Origin: Trichloromonas sp034006665
GTDB taxonomy: Bacteria > Desulfobacterota > Desulfuromonadia > Desulfuromonadales > Trichloromonadaceae
Length of the DNA stretch: 64,000 bases
NCBI RefSeq assembly: GCF_034006665.1
Contig: NZ_JAVESI010000012.1
Location: 1 to 64,000, forward strand
Reading direction: 5' to 3'
Shown piece after piece: positions 25,870-33,449 of this stretch; within the stretch, counting starts at the first letter, position 1; each line of letters opens with the position of its first letter. Made by a program: the position numbers and the translations under genes. The notes beneath the pieces are model-generated. The model had not been told where the DNA came from, made no database searches, and saw nothing but the letters and a program-made list of their open reading frames with translations.

Positions 25870-26724
25870 ATGAATAAATACAATAGAAAAGAAGTAGAAA
25901 AAAATACATTAGATTATTTTAAAGGTGATTCTTTAGCTACTGAAGTATGGATAAATAAATATGCATTAAAAGATTCAGATGGAAATATTTATGAATTAAC
26001 ACCAGATGATATGCACAAAAGATTATCTAAAGAACTAAATAGAATTGAAAATAAATATCCTAATCCATTATCAGAAGATTTAATTTATAATCTATTAAAA
26101 GATTTTAAATATATTATCCCACAAGGAGGTCCGATGTCAGGTATAGGTAATGATTTACAAATTGTTAGTTTATCAAATTGTTTTGTGACTGGAAATGAAA
26201 GTGATAGTTATGGTGGTATATGCAGAACTGATGAACAACAAGTACAATTAATGAAAAGAAGAGGTGGTGTAGGTCATGATTTATCACATATTAGACCAAA
26301 AGGATCACCCGTTAAAAACTCTGCACTAACATCAACAGGAGTTGTTCCTTTTATGGAAAGATATTCTAATTCAACAAGAGAAGTAGCACAAGATGGTCGT
26401 AGAGGTGCACTCATGTTAAGTTGTTTTGCACCAGATACATTCGTATTAGTTGATTATGGTTGGGATAAAATTATTAATGTTATTAATAAAATAAAAAACG
26501 GAGAAAAAATAAAAGCATGGACACATAATGGTTTTAAAAATATAACAGATATTCAGGAATTTATTAATAGAGATGTTTATGAAATTGAATGTGAAAATGG
26601 CAAAAAGATAGTTGTAACACCAGATCACGAATTTCAAGTTAGAAATAAAAATACAAAAAAAGAATATTTAAAAGCTATTATTGATGTTGATATAGAAAAC
26701 GAAGAATTAGTATTCTTTTTTTAA
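25870..26724 (+). CDS. nrdJ: Class II ribonucleotide reductase, N-terminal part with split-intein N-piece
   Basis: In this 284-aa ORF, residues 1-184 match the start of adenosylcobalamin-dependent NrdJ: LSNCFVTGNESDSYGG (active-site Cys104), RRGGVGHDLSHIRPKGSPV, STGVVPFMERYSNS and GRRGALMLS. C185 (codon 26422) begins an intein N-piece of 100 residues with block A CFAPDTFVLVDYG and block B KKIVVTPDHEFQV, ending in FFF-stop. The split is at the usual endonuclease position. The partner ORF starts at 27764. Class II is favoured because no NrdB radical subunit is present and the C-terminal Cys pattern fits. Confidence 0.92.
   Translation: MNKYNRKEVEKNTLDYFKGDSLATEVWINKYALKDSDGNIYELTPDDMHKRLSKELNRIENKYPNPLSEDLIYNLLKDFKYIIPQGGPMSGIGNDLQIVSLSNCFVTGNESDSYGGICRTDEQQVQLMKRRGGVGHDLSHIRPKGSPVKNSALTSTGVVPFMERYSNSTREVAQDGRRGALMLSCFAPDTFVLVDYGWDKIINVINKIKNGEKIKAWTHNGFKNITDIQEFINRDVYEIECENGKKIVVTPDHEFQVRNKNTKKEYLKAIIDVDIENEELVFFF
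26422..26721 (+). other. Split intein N-piece in NrdJ (100 aa)
   Basis: It runs from Cys1 after GALMLS to the ORF end and contains blocks A and B (VTPDHEF). Size and split point are like known NrdJ split inteins. Confidence 0.88.
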
Positions 26725-26739
26725 AAAAAACAAATTCGG

Positions 26740-26773
26740 GGTGTTTTATTTTTATATATAACAATAAAACACC
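26740..26773. promoter_or_regulatory. Hairpin enclosing a promoter-like motif
   Basis: The 11-bp stem GGTGTTTTATT / AATAAAACACC holds TTTATATATAAC in the loop. It lies 15 bases after the NrdJ N-piece stop and just before the endonuclease start. It could be a terminator for the upstream part, an RNA processing site or a promoter embedded in a palindrome. Confidence 0.55.
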
Positions 26774-26779
26774 TTAAAA

Positions 26780-27760
26780 ATGAAAATAAAATTAAAGAAA
26801 ATTAAAGAAGACAGAATTAGAATTATCTATAAAATAGATCAATATGATATTAATTTAGATAATAAAATATTTAAAATTAATAAAAATACATCTAATTTGA
26901 GTGCATATTTAAATAATAAAGGGGATAATTTGATTAATTTTTTAAATAAATCAATTAATAATAAATGTATAAATTGTTCAAATACAGTAACGAAAAATAG
27001 ATTTGAAAGAAATAAATTCATTACGTATAAATTTTGTGATAATTGTAATAATATTGAAAATTGGAATAAATATGATAAAGTAAATTGTATAATATGTAAT
27101 ACTGAACTTTTTAAAAAAGATATGATATTTTCAACATGTGGAAAAGAAGAATGTAAAAATACACATAGAAATAACATTAATAAAATAATTAAAAATACAC
27201 ATTGGACTAAAAAAGAAAATGTTAATGAAATTTTAAAAAAAAGAAGTGAAAAAAGATTGTCTAATGATAAAAAATTAAATAGAAAATACAAAGCATGGAA
27301 TAAAGGGAAAAAGGGCATATATACAAAAGAAACAATAGAAAAAATAAGAAATTCTACAATTAAACAAATGAAAGAAGGTAAAATTAAAAAAACTAAAATT
27401 GAAATAATATTTGAAAATTTTTTAATTGAAAATGATATAAAATATGTATATTCTTTTATTTATAAAAAAAGACAATTCGATTTTTATTTAAAAGATTATA
27501 ATTTAATAATTGAAATAAATGGTGATTATTGGCACGCAAATCCTAAATTTTGGGATATTTATGGTAATGATAATAATAAAAAAAAGTTATACGAAACACA
27601 AAAAATGAAGATTAAAGATGACATAATTAAAGAGAAAATGATAGAAGATTCTAATTATAAATTTATTAAATTTTGGGAAGATGATATACATAATAATTTT
27701 TCATTAATTATAGAAACTTTAATTAAAAAATTTAATATAAAAATAAAAAATAAAAAATAA
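26780..27760 (+). CDS. EDxHD-type homing endonuclease between the NrdJ halves
   Basis: This 326-aa very basic protein has two Cys4 clusters (CINCSN...CDNC; CIICNT...CGKEEC). A NUMOD-like segment KAWNKGKKGIYTKETIEKIR follows, then the nuclease domain: QFDFYLKDYNLIIEINGDYW, HANPKFW, and a C-terminal YKFIKFWEDDIHNN. It is related to the endonucleases at 22897 and 43610 in the nuclease core but differs in its N-terminal DNA-binding modules. The stop is 3 bases before the start of the NrdJ C-part, so the two are co-translated. Confidence 0.88.
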   Translation: MKIKLKKIKEDRIRIIYKIDQYDINLDNKIFKINKNTSNLSAYLNNKGDNLINFLNKSINNKCINCSNTVTKNRFERNKFITYKFCDNCNNIENWNKYDKVNCIICNTELFKKDMIFSTCGKEECKNTHRNNINKIIKNTHWTKKENVNEILKKRSEKRLSNDKKLNRKYKAWNKGKKGIYTKETIEKIRNSTIKQMKEGKIKKTKIEIIFENFLIENDIKYVYSFIYKKRQFDFYLKDYNLIIEINGDYWHANPKFWDIYGNDNNKKKLYETQKMKIKDDIIKEKMIEDSNYKFIKFWEDDIHNNFSLIIETLIKKFNIKIKNKK

Positions 27761-27763
27761 AAA

Positions 27764-27880
27764 ATGGATAAAACTTATAGTAAAATATTTAAAATAACAA
27801 AAAAGGGTAAAAGTAATGTTTATGATTTTACTGTTGATGAAACACATAGAATACTCGCTAATAATTTTTATACTTCAAAT
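27764..27880 (+). other. Split intein C-piece in NrdJ (39 aa)
   Basis: Residues 1-39 carry block F VYDFTVDETHRILANNF and block G with terminal Asn; the +1 residue is Cys (codon 27881). The penultimate His of block G is replaced by Ser (TSN), which is unusual but tolerated in some inteins. Confidence 0.85.
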
Positions 27881-30800
27881 TGTCATGTCAAACATCCTGA
27901 CGCAGAGGATTTTATAGATGCTAAAATGACACAGGGAAAAGTTACTGGTGCTAATGTTTCTGTTAAATTGGATGACGAATTTATGAAATGTGTTATCGAA
28001 GAAAAACCATATATACAAAAATATCCAATCGATTCTGATAATCCAATTTTCACAAAAGAAATAGATGCTAAAAAATTATGGAAAAAAATTATTTATAATG
28101 CTTGGAAATCTGCTGAACCAGGTTTGCTATTTTGGGATACTGTTATTAAAGAATCAGTACCTGATTGTTATACTGAACATGGGTTTAAAACGGTGAGCAC
28201 TAACCCCTGTGTTGTGGGTGATACTAAAATATCCGTTGCTGATGGAAGAATGGGTGTAACAATTAAAGAATTAGCAGAAGAATCAAAAGATGTACCTGTT
28301 TATTGTTTAGATAATAATGGGGAATTAGCAATTCGTATAATGAGAAATCCACGTATAACAGGTTATAATAAACAAATTTATAAAATTACATTAGACAATG
28401 GACAATATATTAGGGTTACTGGTAATCATAAATTTAGATTAAAAAACGGAACATATATAGAAGCTAAAGATTTAAAAAATGGTGATAGTCTTGATGTTTT
28501 TTCAAAGGTTATTATAAATAATAATAAAAGAAAAAACAATTACTATACATTAGTAAATAATTCTAATTCATATCTTGAACATAGAATGGTATCAGAATTT
28601 AATAACGGTAGAAAATTAAATGAAAATGAAGTAGTTCATCATATCGATTATAATGGATTAAATAATAATATTAACAATTTAAAAATTATGACTATTGATG
28701 AACATAATTCATTACATAGAATTGATAAATTAGGTAATAAAAATCCATATCACAGGATGTCAGATGAATGGAAATTTAATTTTGCATCAAGAAAGGGTGA
28801 CACAAATAATAAATTTTGTGGTATATATAATGATGAAATTAAAGAACATTTTATAAAACTAACAAAAAAATTAAATAGAAGAATATCTAAAAAAGATTGG
28901 GTTGAATATGCTAAAGAAAACAATTTACCTCAATATTTTTCTTCTTATAGAAGAAATTACGGAGGAGATATTGTATCATTAGCTAAATTAGTATCATTAG
29001 AATTAAATATAGATAATAATTTTGTTGATGTAGATCCTAGAATTGTAAAAACTTATAAAAAATCTTTATCAGAAGGTTATAATTCTAAAATAGATAATAA
29101 TTCAGTAATAGTAGAAAAACAATGTGAACATTGTGGTGAATTATTTTGGGTAGATTATCAAAAAAGAGAAATTAGTTTTTGTTCACAAAAATGTGCAAAT
29201 GTTTATATAAATACCGATAAAAATATTAAATTAAAGAGAAAAATATCTATTAATGATACATATAAACAAAAGATGATAAACATCAAAAATAAACAAATGG
29301 ATATTTTCAAAAAATTAGAATTTAATTTAAAAAGGTGTCCTAAATTAAAAGAATGGGAAAAAGAATGTAAATTAAATAATATTCCATATAGATTAAAAAC
29401 TAAATATGGTTATCAAACATTTAGTGATATTAAAAAAGAATCAGAATATTATAACCATAGAGTAATATCTATTGAGTTAGATGGATTTGAAAATGTATAT
29501 AATGGAACAGTTGATGATTTTCATAATTTTTTCAGTGGTGAATTTGAAGAAACTACAAAAACAAATAATAAAAAATATGTTTATATTAATCAATTAAACT
29601 GTGGTGAGATCCCCTTAAATGTAGGTGACTCTTGTAGATTACTGGCATTAAATTTATATTCTTATGTAGAAAACCCATTTACAAAAGATGCAAAATTTAA
29701 CTATGATTTATTTAAAGAACATGTTATTTATGCACAAAGATTTATGGATGATATTGTTGATTTAGAAATAGAAAAAATTGATCAAATTTTAAATAAAATT
29801 GATAATGATCCAGAGCCAGAACATATTAAAAGAGTTGAAAGAGAATTGTGGAAATTGATTAAAGACAATGCAGTAAAAGGTAGAAGAACAGGATTAGGAA
29901 TTACATCAGAAGGTGATATGATTGCAGCGATGGGGTTAATTTATGGCACATCAGAAGCTACTGATTTTGCAGAAAATATACATAAAATATTGGCTACTTA
30001 TGCTTATAAATCTTCTATAATAATGGCAGAAGAAAGAGGTTCATTTACAGTATTTAATAAGGATAATGAAAAAAATAACCCATTTGTAAATAGAGTTCTT
30101 AATTCTTTGAAAGAATTTAAAGAAAATGATATTATAGAAAAGTATAATAAAACAGGACGAAGAAATATATCATTACTTACAATTGCACCAACTGGTTCTG
30201 TTAGTATAGTTACACAAACGACATCTGGAATAGAACCAGTATTTTTACCATCTTATACTAGAAGAAGAAAAATAAACCCAAATGATAAAAATACTAAAAC
30301 ATCATTTATTGATGAAGTTGGTGATCATTGGGAAGAATATAATGTATTTCATCATAAGTTTAAAACATGGGCTGAAATAAATGGTTATGATACATCTAAA
30401 CTAGAAACAATGAAACAATCCGAACTAGATGATATAATCAAAAAATCCCCATATTTTAAAGCAACATCTAACGATGTTAATTGGGTAGAAAAGGTTAGAA
30501 TGCAGGGTAAAATTCAAAAATGGGTAGATCATTCTATATCTGTTACTATTAATTTACCTTCAGATGTTACAGAAGAATTAGTATCACAAGTATATCAAAC
30601 AGGGTGGGAGTCTGGATGTAAAGGAATTACTGTATATAGAGATGGTTCTAGAAGTGGTGTATTGATAACAAAAACAGATAATAAGAAAGCAAATATTTTT
30701 CAAGAAAATAATGCACCAAAAAGACCAGAATCATTACAGTGTGATGTTTATAGATTCCAAAATAAGGGAGATAAATGGATTGGGTTTATGGGATTATTAG

Positions 30801-31258
30801 ATAATAAACCATATGAGATATTTACAGGTCTGCAAGAAAGTGTAAATATACCTAATAATATAACAAAAGGTGAGATTAAAAAAGTTAAATCAGCTGAATC
30901 TGATGGACATTCTAGATATGATTTTATTTATATAGATAAAGATGGATATAAACAAGAATTTAGAGGGTTATCTAGGGCATTTAATAGAGAATTTTGGAAT
31001 ACAGGTAGATTGATTTCCGCAGTTCTAAGACATGGTATGCCGTTACCAAATGTTTTACAAATAATGGATAAATTAATATTTGATAGTGATGATGTTATAA
31101 CATCATGGAAACAAGGTATTAAAAGAATTATAAAAAAATATATAAAAGAAGGAACATTAGTAAAAGGACAAACATGTGATGTATGTGGTTCATCTAATAT
31201 AGTTTTTAAAGAAGGTTGCATGACTTGTATGGATTGTGGTACATCTAAATGTGAATAG
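27764..31258 (+). CDS. nrdJ: Class II ribonucleotide reductase, C-terminal part, with split-intein C-piece and a second HNH intein
   Basis: In this 1164-aa ORF, residues 1-39 are the intein C-piece ending NNFYTSN, with C40 as +1 residue. Extein: CHVKHPDAEDFIDAK up to GFKTVSTNP. A continuous 464-aa intein follows (codons 28208-29599). The extein resumes at CGEIPLNVGDSCRLL (the NPCGE active-site motif). Then come TGLGITSEGDMIAAMG, IAPTGSVSIVTQTTSGIEP and the C-terminal zinc/redox module CDVCGSSNIVFKEGCMTCMD followed by CGTSKCE. Mature extein after both splicings is ~845 aa (184 + 661). A terminator follows at 31261. Makes dNTPs for the phage; the cofactor would be host cobalamin. Confidence 0.93.
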   Translation: MDKTYSKIFKITKKGKSNVYDFTVDETHRILANNFYTSNCHVKHPDAEDFIDAKMTQGKVTGANVSVKLDDEFMKCVIEEKPYIQKYPIDSDNPIFTKEIDAKKLWKKIIYNAWKSAEPGLLFWDTVIKESVPDCYTEHGFKTVSTNPCVVGDTKISVADGRMGVTIKELAEESKDVPVYCLDNNGELAIRIMRNPRITGYNKQIYKITLDNGQYIRVTGNHKFRLKNGTYIEAKDLKNGDSLDVFSKVIINNNKRKNNYYTLVNNSNSYLEHRMVSEFNNGRKLNENEVVHHIDYNGLNNNINNLKIMTIDEHNSLHRIDKLGNKNPYHRMSDEWKFNFASRKGDTNNKFCGIYNDEIKEHFIKLTKKLNRRISKKDWVEYAKENNLPQYFSSYRRNYGGDIVSLAKLVSLELNIDNNFVDVDPRIVKTYKKSLSEGYNSKIDNNSVIVEKQCEHCGELFWVDYQKREISFCSQKCANVYINTDKNIKLKRKISINDTYKQKMINIKNKQMDIFKKLEFNLKRCPKLKEWEKECKLNNIPYRLKTKYGYQTFSDIKKESEYYNHRVISIELDGFENVYNGTVDDFHNFFSGEFEETTKTNNKKYVYINQLNCGEIPLNVGDSCRLLALNLYSYVENPFTKDAKFNYDLFKEHVIYAQRFMDDIVDLEIEKIDQILNKIDNDPEPEHIKRVERELWKLIKDNAVKGRRTGLGITSEGDMIAAMGLIYGTSEATDFAENIHKILATYAYKSSIIMAEERGSFTVFNKDNEKNNPFVNRVLNSLKEFKENDIIEKYNKTGRRNISLLTIAPTGSVSIVTQTTSGIEPVFLPSYTRRRKINPNDKNTKTSFIDEVGDHWEEYNVFHHKFKTWAEINGYDTSKLETMKQSELDDIIKKSPYFKATSNDVNWVEKVRMQGKIQKWVDHSISVTINLPSDVTEELVSQVYQTGWESGCKGITVYRDGSRSGVLITKTDNKKANIFQENNAPKRPESLQCDVYRFQNKGDKWIGFMGLLDNKPYEIFTGLQESVNIPNNITKGEIKKVKSAESDGHSRYDFIYIDKDGYKQEFRGLSRAFNREFWNTGRLISAVLRHGMPLPNVLQIMDKLIFDSDDVITSWKQGIKRIIKKYIKEGTLVKGQTCDVCGSSNIVFKEGCMTCMDCGTSKCE
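28208..29599 (+). other. Continuous intein with HNH endonuclease in NrdJ (464 aa)
   Basis: Block A is CVVGDTKISVADGR after STNP. Block B is YIRVTGNHKFRLKNG. The endonuclease has LEHRMVSEFNNGRKLNENEV, VHHIDYNGLNNNINNL and MTIDEHNSLH (HNH), plus a Cys4 finger CEHCGE...CSQKC. Block F region is NVYNGTVDDFHNFF. It ends INQLN before CGEIPL (+1 Cys); block G His is replaced by Leu. Cis-splicing restores NPCGEIPL. Confidence 0.9.
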
Positions 31259-31260
31259 AT

Positions 31261-31288
31261 AAAAAGACTCATTTAAATGAGTCTTTTT
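31261..31288 (+). terminator. Terminator after nrdJ
   Basis: AAAAAGACTCATTTAAATGAGTCTTTTTT forms a perfect hairpin with T-tail, starting 3 bases after the nrdJ stop. Confidence 0.85.
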
Positions 31289-31350
31289 TATTTTAAAATG
31301 ATTTTAGAACCATTGTTATATTATATATAATAATAAAAACATATATTAAA

Positions 31351-31554
31351 ATGGAAGAACAAATTACAATAGAACAATTAATAGAAATTTTAGAAGATGC
31401 TAAACAAGATTATGATAAATTTTATGGCAGAAATATTAAAGCAGCGTCAACTAGACTTAGAAAAAAAATACAAGATGTTTCTAAACTAACAAAAGTAATG
31501 AGAAAACAAATAATTGATTATAAAAAGACAATTAAGAAAAAAGGGGAAATTTAA
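31351..31554 (+). CDS. Small basic Hc1-like (histone H1-like) protein
   Basis: This 67-aa protein has an acidic N-terminal helix (EQLIEILEDAKQDYDKFYG) followed by a basic helix NIKAASTRLRKKIQDVSKLT then KVMRKQIIDYKK. The K-A-A-x-T-R-x-R-K-x-x-Q-x-x-x-K-L pattern resembles Hc1/H1-like nucleoid proteins, which are common in Bacteroidota. It probably binds DNA. It is a single-gene unit with TATTATATATAATAATAAAA upstream and a terminator overlapping its last codons. Confidence 0.6.
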   Translation: MEEQITIEQLIEILEDAKQDYDKFYGRNIKAASTRLRKKIQDVSKLTKVMRKQIIDYKKTIKKKGEI

Positions 31555-31568
31555 ATTTCCCCTTTTTT
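31537..31568. terminator. Bidirectional terminator overlapping two gene ends
   Basis: The perfect palindrome AAAAAAGGGGAAATTT / AAATTTCCCCTTTTTT covers the last codons of the gene ending at 31554 and reaches the stop of the convergent thioredoxin gene. Confidence 0.85.
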
Positions 31569-31915
31569 TACATATTAAAAATATCTTTTATTACTTCTTT
31601 AAATTTATCTTTGCTTACACCCCCAACCATCATTTGTGGCTTTTCATCAACAGGTATAAATAATAAACTAGGTACACTTTTAATCCCGAACATAGCTGAT
31701 AATTCTTGCTCTTCTTCTACATCTATTTTATAAAAATTGATATTATCATATTCATTATCTAATTCATCTAAAATTGGTTGAATTTGCTTGCAAGGCTGAC
31801 ACCATGAAGCTGTAAATTTTAAAATTGTAGGTTTATTTCCTAAATATTTCCAATCTTGATTATTTTCAAAATCAAATATTTCTGTTTTAAATGTTTCTAA
31901 TGTTAAATTGTTCAT
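31568..31915 (-). CDS. Thioredoxin
   Basis: This 115-aa protein is the normal thioredoxin length. The active site is ASWCQPCKQIQP (C39, C42; WCQPC instead of the usual WCGPC). It also has cis-Pro GIKSVPSLLFIP and the central INFYKIDVEEEQELSAMFGI. It is a cytoplasmic disulfide reductant and likely the electron donor to the phage class II reductase encoded just upstream on the other strand. It is a monocistronic leftward gene with its own A/T promoter region. Confidence 0.95.
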   Translation of the reverse strand: MNNLTLETFKTEIFDFENNQDWKYLGNKPTILKFTASWCQPCKQIQPILDELDNEYDNINFYKIDVEEEQELSAMFGIKSVPSLLFIPVDEKPQMMVGGVSKDKFKEVIKDIFNM

Positions 31916-31986
31916 AATTTTATTTTTTATTTATACATAGTAAAAAAAACAAATAAAGTTTATTTATATATACAATAAAAACCAAT

Positions 31987-32469
31987 ATGGATAATATACT
32001 TACATATCTAGAACAATCTATTGAAATCGAATTAAATATATCTGAATTATATAAGTTGTTTTTTCTTAATTTTGAAGAAGATTATGATTTTTGGTGGAGA
32101 TTATATATAGAAGAAATAAATCATGCATCATTATTAAAATCAGGTAAAGATTTTATAAAAACGAATGATTTTCCAAAAGGTTTGTTATTAGATAATATAG
32201 AGGATATTGTTAGTATAAATAGTAGAATTCTATCATACATTGATTATTTCAAAAATAATTCATCAAGAGAACAATCATTTAAAATCGCACTTGAAATTGA
32301 AGGTTCAGCAGCAGAATTACATTTTGAAAATTTCATGAATAGTATATCTAACAATAAAGTGGTTAATATTTTCCAAAAATTGAATGGTTTTGATATAGAA
32401 CATTATAATAGAATAAAAAAATATATTGAAGATAATAATATTAATATTAATATTGATAATATTAAATAA
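31987..32469 (+). CDS. Ferritin-like/rubrerythrin-like diiron protein
   Basis: This 160-aa protein is predicted as four helices with candidate metal ligands in the right order: helix 1 LEQSIEIELNISELYKLF (Glu), helix 2 YIEEINHASLLK (E-x-x-H), helix 3 ALEIEGSAAELHFENF (Glu), helix 4 GFDIEHYNRIKKYI (E-H). This E...ExxH...E...EH layout is the ferritin-like di-iron carboxylate pattern, closest in feel to rubrerythrin/DUF2202-like proteins without the rubredoxin domain. It could handle peroxide or iron during infection. The family is recognised by pattern only. Confidence 0.65.
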   Translation: MDNILTYLEQSIEIELNISELYKLFFLNFEEDYDFWWRLYIEEINHASLLKSGKDFIKTNDFPKGLLLDNIEDIVSINSRILSYIDYFKNNSSREQSFKIALEIEGSAAELHFENFMNSISNNKVVNIFQKLNGFDIEHYNRIKKYIEDNNININIDNIK

Positions 32470-32483
32470 ATTTATTATTTTTG
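32453..32483 (+). promoter_or_regulatory. Bacteroidota-type promoter candidate before apt
   Basis: TATTTTTG (32476-32483) fits TAnnTTTG, and TTG at 32453-32455 lies 20 bases upstream, the spacing expected for Bacteroidota -33/-7 elements. The ATG of apt is 20 bases downstream. Confidence 0.5.
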
Positions 32484-32502
32484 TAAATTAAAATTAAATA
32501 AT

Positions 32503-33060
32503 ATGACAAAAGAAATTAAAAAATTTAATGAATTTGAAACGGATTTAAATAAGTTAAAAAATGATATTATAGATATTCCAGATTTTCCAAAACCTGGAAT
32601 TTTATTTAGAGATATATCTACACTATTATCACAACCTAGTAAGATTAGATTAATGGTAAATAGTTTTTATAATTATTTAAAGAATAAAGATATAGATATT
32701 GTTGTTGGTTTAGATGCTCGTGGTTTCATTTTAGGTTCAATGATTGCAGATAAATTAGATGTAGGATTTGCTATGGCTAGAAAAAAAGGTAAAGCACCTG
32801 ACCATTATGTATATAAAAAATATGATTTAGAATATGGTAGTAATGAAATGGGATTATCACCATTAATTATTAAAGAAGGTATGAGAGTTCATATTCATGA
32901 TGATTTATTAGCAACCGGTGGTTCATCTAAAAATATTATAAATATAATTGAAAGCTTTGGTGCCATTGTAGATTCTATTTCATTTATAATTGAATTAGAA
33001 AATTTAAACGGTAAAGAAATATTAAAAGGATATGATATATATTCATTAATAAAATACTAA
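32503..33060 (+). CDS. apt: Adenine phosphoribosyltransferase
   Basis: This 185-aa enzyme converts adenine and PRPP to AMP. Conserved parts are IIDIPDFPKPGILFRDI, GLDARGFILGSMIADKL, MARKKGKAPDHYVYKKYDLE and the PRPP loop VHIHDDLLATGGSSKN. The N-terminus has ~13 extra residues (MTKEIKKFNEFETDL) compared with usual APRTs, and these resemble the leader motif K-K-F-N-x-F found on suspected head proteins. It is followed 17 bases later by another leader-bearing gene. It may salvage adenine for phage DNA. Confidence 0.93.
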   Translation: MTKEIKKFNEFETDLNKLKNDIIDIPDFPKPGILFRDISTLLSQPSKIRLMVNSFYNYLKNKDIDIVVGLDARGFILGSMIADKLDVGFAMARKKGKAPDHYVYKKYDLEYGSNEMGLSPLIIKEGMRVHIHDDLLATGGSSKNIINIIESFGAIVDSISFIIELENLNGKEILKGYDIYSLIKY

Positions 33061-33077
33061 AAAATAATATAATAAAA

Positions 33078-33266
33078 ATGATTAAAAAATTTAGCCAAAT
33101 GAATGAATCAATTAGTATGAATTATACTAATACATTAATATCATTTTCAGGTGATGATTGGGTAGGTATTTATAAAGATGGTATTCTTTATCAACAAGGA
33201 CATAGTATATATTGGAAAAATTTACTAAAAGATCTAATTAATGATAAAGTTGATTTATATTCGTCT
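33078..33266 (+). pseudogene. 5' part of a gene interrupted by the TnpB element
   Basis: The frame reads MIKKFSQMNESISMNYTNTL, then SFSGDDWVGIYKDGILYQQG, to DLYSS and a stop at 33267 that lies in the inserted element. The leader MIKKFSQMNES fits the targeting-like family. The body has a small beta domain (DWVGIYKDGILYQQG). The coding sense continues at 34698 after the element (SINDIYDEEFWN...). The intact protein would be ~103 aa. Confidence 0.6.
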
Positions 33267-33449
33267 TGAAAGAAAACCAATAAATCTTTAGTTTATTGGA
33301 TGAATTTCAATTAAATTTTTTAAAATATTTTTAAACTATAAATAACTATAAATCAATATTTTAACCATTTAATTTTTAAAAATGGAAAAAATGATATTTT
33401 TCATTTAATATATAATTATACAGATAAATCAAAAAAAGGTTGTATAAAA

